A stretch of DNA of 64,000 nucleotides, taken from the NCBI RefSeq assembly GCF_017305435.1, contig NZ_JAFKIP010000002.1, forward strand, positions 582,758 to 646,757, read 5' to 3'. This DNA is from Microbacterium sp. GTDB lineage: Bacteria > Actinomycetota > Actinomycetes > Actinomycetales > Microbacteriaceae. The position numbers and the translations under genes are program-made. Position 1 is the stretch's first letter. Every line of letters starts with the position of its first letter. The notes under the pieces are model-generated. The model was not told where the DNA came from, ran no database searches, and was given only the letters and a program-made list of their open reading frames with translations. Of this stretch, positions 62,486 through 64,000 are shown piece after piece.

Positions 62486-63699
62486 TTAGGCGGGAATGAG
62501 CACAAACCCGTCCTCGGGTTGCGCCGGGAATCGCCGCAGGTCGACTCGAAAGTCCTGGCCCGGGACTGTGTACTCCGCAGCGGCCAGCCGTCCCACAGCG
62601 GAAGCGAGGAGGTCCACTGTCGCCGGTTCGCCCGGGCAGCGGTGGCCGTCCTCGTAAGAACCACCGCCTTGCGGCACAAGCGCGTTGTGGTGCGGCTCAC
62701 TCGACATGAATCGGGCGGGAGCAAAGGTGCACGGATCTGACCAGAGCTGAGGATCACGATTGGTGGCGAAAAGATCAAGGATCACCCAATCACCGCGCGT
62801 AAAACGGACACCGTCCCATTCCATATCGCGCGCGGCGGTCCCGCCGACCACGGGGAAAAACGGCGTAGTGCGGCGCACTTCCTGGGCGAAGGCGAGACGG
62901 GTCTCCTCGTGCTCGGCGACACGCGAACGCCATTCGGGATGAAGATGCAACGCGAGAGCCGCGAACACGATGAAGCGCGCAATCGCAACGGTGGGTCGAA
63001 GCAGGTTCAGGATTTCCACGGCTGCAGTACGCTCGTCGATCGACTGACCGTCTGCGTCCCGATGACCTGCCACTCTGGCCGCGATGGTCTCTGGCGGCGC
63101 GTCGCGGAGCACCTGTCGCGCCCATGCTTCCGTACGCAGCCGGAGCGCCCGTCCTCGCAGGTTTCGTGGTCCGAAGGAGCCTGCGCCATCGATCATCCCT
63201 GCAAACTCGGACGCTCTTCGATCAAGGTCGCGGTCGCTGAGCGGAATTCCCGCCCAGGTGCACACCCCAGCGGTCAGAGCGCGCCCAGCCAACTCCAGCA
63301 GAGATACGCGGTTTCCGGACGCCGCGGCCCATTCCTTCTGCCACGCCTCCGCGACATGGCCATCCAGATCGATGCGAGCTGACGCATCGAGCACGTCAAT
63401 GAAAAGTGCCTTACGATTCCGGTGCCCATCTCCGGCGAGGGTCTGCACGCTTCCCTCATCCTGCAACGAGTGCTTCACCGAGCGAGGCATCGCCCGATCC
63501 CGAGTAAATCGGTCACCCTCGTAGAAGAAGCGCACCCACCCGCTGCCGCGGGCGAAAGTCTCCCCATCAGGCGAGTCGTGAACGCATCGCGTCCTACCGC
63601 ATCGAACCCATGCTGCCCGAACGCGTACCCGCGCATGAGGAATTCGAGCGTTCGATCGACGGGAAGAACGGGAAGCGCAGATCTCCTGTCCTCGGGCAT
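62486..63699 (-). pseudogene. CYP152-type cytochrome P450 peroxygenase, frameshifted
   Basis: Two frames together give about 404 residues, near the usual length of the CYP152 family (about 415-430). The first frame starts at ATG 63699 (MPEDRRSALPVLPVDRTLEF). The second has RFFYEGDRFTRDRAMP, the I-helix R-P pair in EVRRTTPFFPVVGG and the haem Cys loop GHRCPGEPATVDLL. Adding one G in the run complementary to 63562-63565 restores TRLMGETFARGSGWVRFF. Such enzymes hydroxylate or decarboxylate fatty acids with H2O2. True shift or homopolymer error cannot be told apart here. Confidence 0.82.
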
Positions 63700-64000
63700 G
63701 CTCTGACGGTATTCACGAAGTTGTTTATGTGGCAAGGGACTTGACCTCCGCAGTTGCAGGTGGCGCGCACCCGGCCGTGCCGGAAACGATCGATTCTGAG
63801 CAGGCCGAGCAAACGCGCGGTGCGCACCGCGCGATGTCTGGGAAGCTCCGGTGTGACTTTCTGTGTTCAGTGGCGGCAAATCTTGCACACTACATGTCGG
63901 GGCGAGGTAAGAAACCCCTTGACGATGCTGTTCGTCACCGTGTGGCCACTTTCGATCTCGTCACCGCGACCCACCCATGCTGGCGGCGTCACAGTCACTA
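63700..64000. other. Right-end region, no clear gene; possible mobile-element terminus
   Basis: These 301 bp hold no supported gene. A minus-strand frame (63867 to the edge, 43 codons, ending KGFLTSPRHVVCKICRH then stop) is open but has no visible start. The stretch TGTTCAGTGGCGGCAAATC (from 63864) begins with TGT and could be an insertion-sequence end, but only one side is in the window. I see no tRNA or promoter that I trust. Confidence 0.25.

Overview
The window is high-GC DNA from an actinobacterium, most likely a Micrococcales member close to Microbacterium. The evidence is the set of actinobacteria-specific conjugation families (SCO6880-like, DUF6112-like, DUF2637-like), CmtR-type sensors, mycothiol-type ArsC proteins and apparent leaderless genes. 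Almost everything is accessory DNA: a conjugative element followed by a multi-metal resistance island. It could be a plasmid or an integrated element; I see no relaxase, replication initiator, integrase or rRNA/tRNA gene.

Layout. 1-3.9 kb: an ABC exporter (partial membrane protein, ATPase, FtsX-like permease) divergent from a NarL-type two-component system. 4.1-19.9 kb: a long leftward, mostly 4-bp-overlapping conjugation operon with ArdC-like antirestriction protein, primase-polymerase, SpdB-like protein, ParB-like nuclease, VirB8-like protein, M23 wall hydrolase, two pilin-sized proteins, VirB6-like channel, SCO6880 protein, frameshifted VirB4-like ATPase, VirD4 coupling protein and SSB. 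19.9-23.4 kb: a control region with four 16-bp palindromic sites phased on a 22-bp grid over two divergent promoters, then a rightward operon of regulator, ImmA/IrrE protease, DUF6545-type membrane protein and alpha/beta hydrolase. This operon is my best candidate for an undescribed system.

23.7-33.9 kb: cation and copper resistance (CDF exporter with CmtR sensor, four-helix copper-binding protein, DUF305 proteins, CsoR with its operator, CopZ-like chaperone, CopA, a CopB-like ATPase with altered metal motifs, YHS protein). 33.9-36.8 kb: a plasmid maintenance patch with a 5'-truncated ParA remnant, its ParB-like partner, NrdH-like redoxin and SSB. 36.9-50.7 kb: a composite arsenic island. The first module is arsR-acr3-DUF2180-arsC, divergent from a flavoprotein and an ArsN-like acetyltransferase. 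The second is a whole pst phosphate transporter, an orphan degenerate response regulator, ArsR, an ArsR-ArsC fusion, three further ArsC-type proteins and a CoA-disulfide-reductase-like flavoprotein. Two related operator families (ATCGA-N6-TCGAT and ATAGA-N6-TCTAT) mark the two modules.

50.7-62.4 kb: a soft-metal P1B-ATPase with a CmtR sensor; a thiol-redox, cytochrome-c-maturation and lipoprotein-processing block (TlpA, CcdA, ResB, DsbA-like, Lnt, CcsB, LspA, VKOR); and a third CmtR with CadD. 62.5-64 kb: a frameshifted CYP152-type P450 and an unidentified right end.

Together the genes sense soft metals and arsenic with short-range repressors and export or sequester the ions. They also keep envelope thiols and lipoproteins functional, and the conjugation operon gives a route for transfer.
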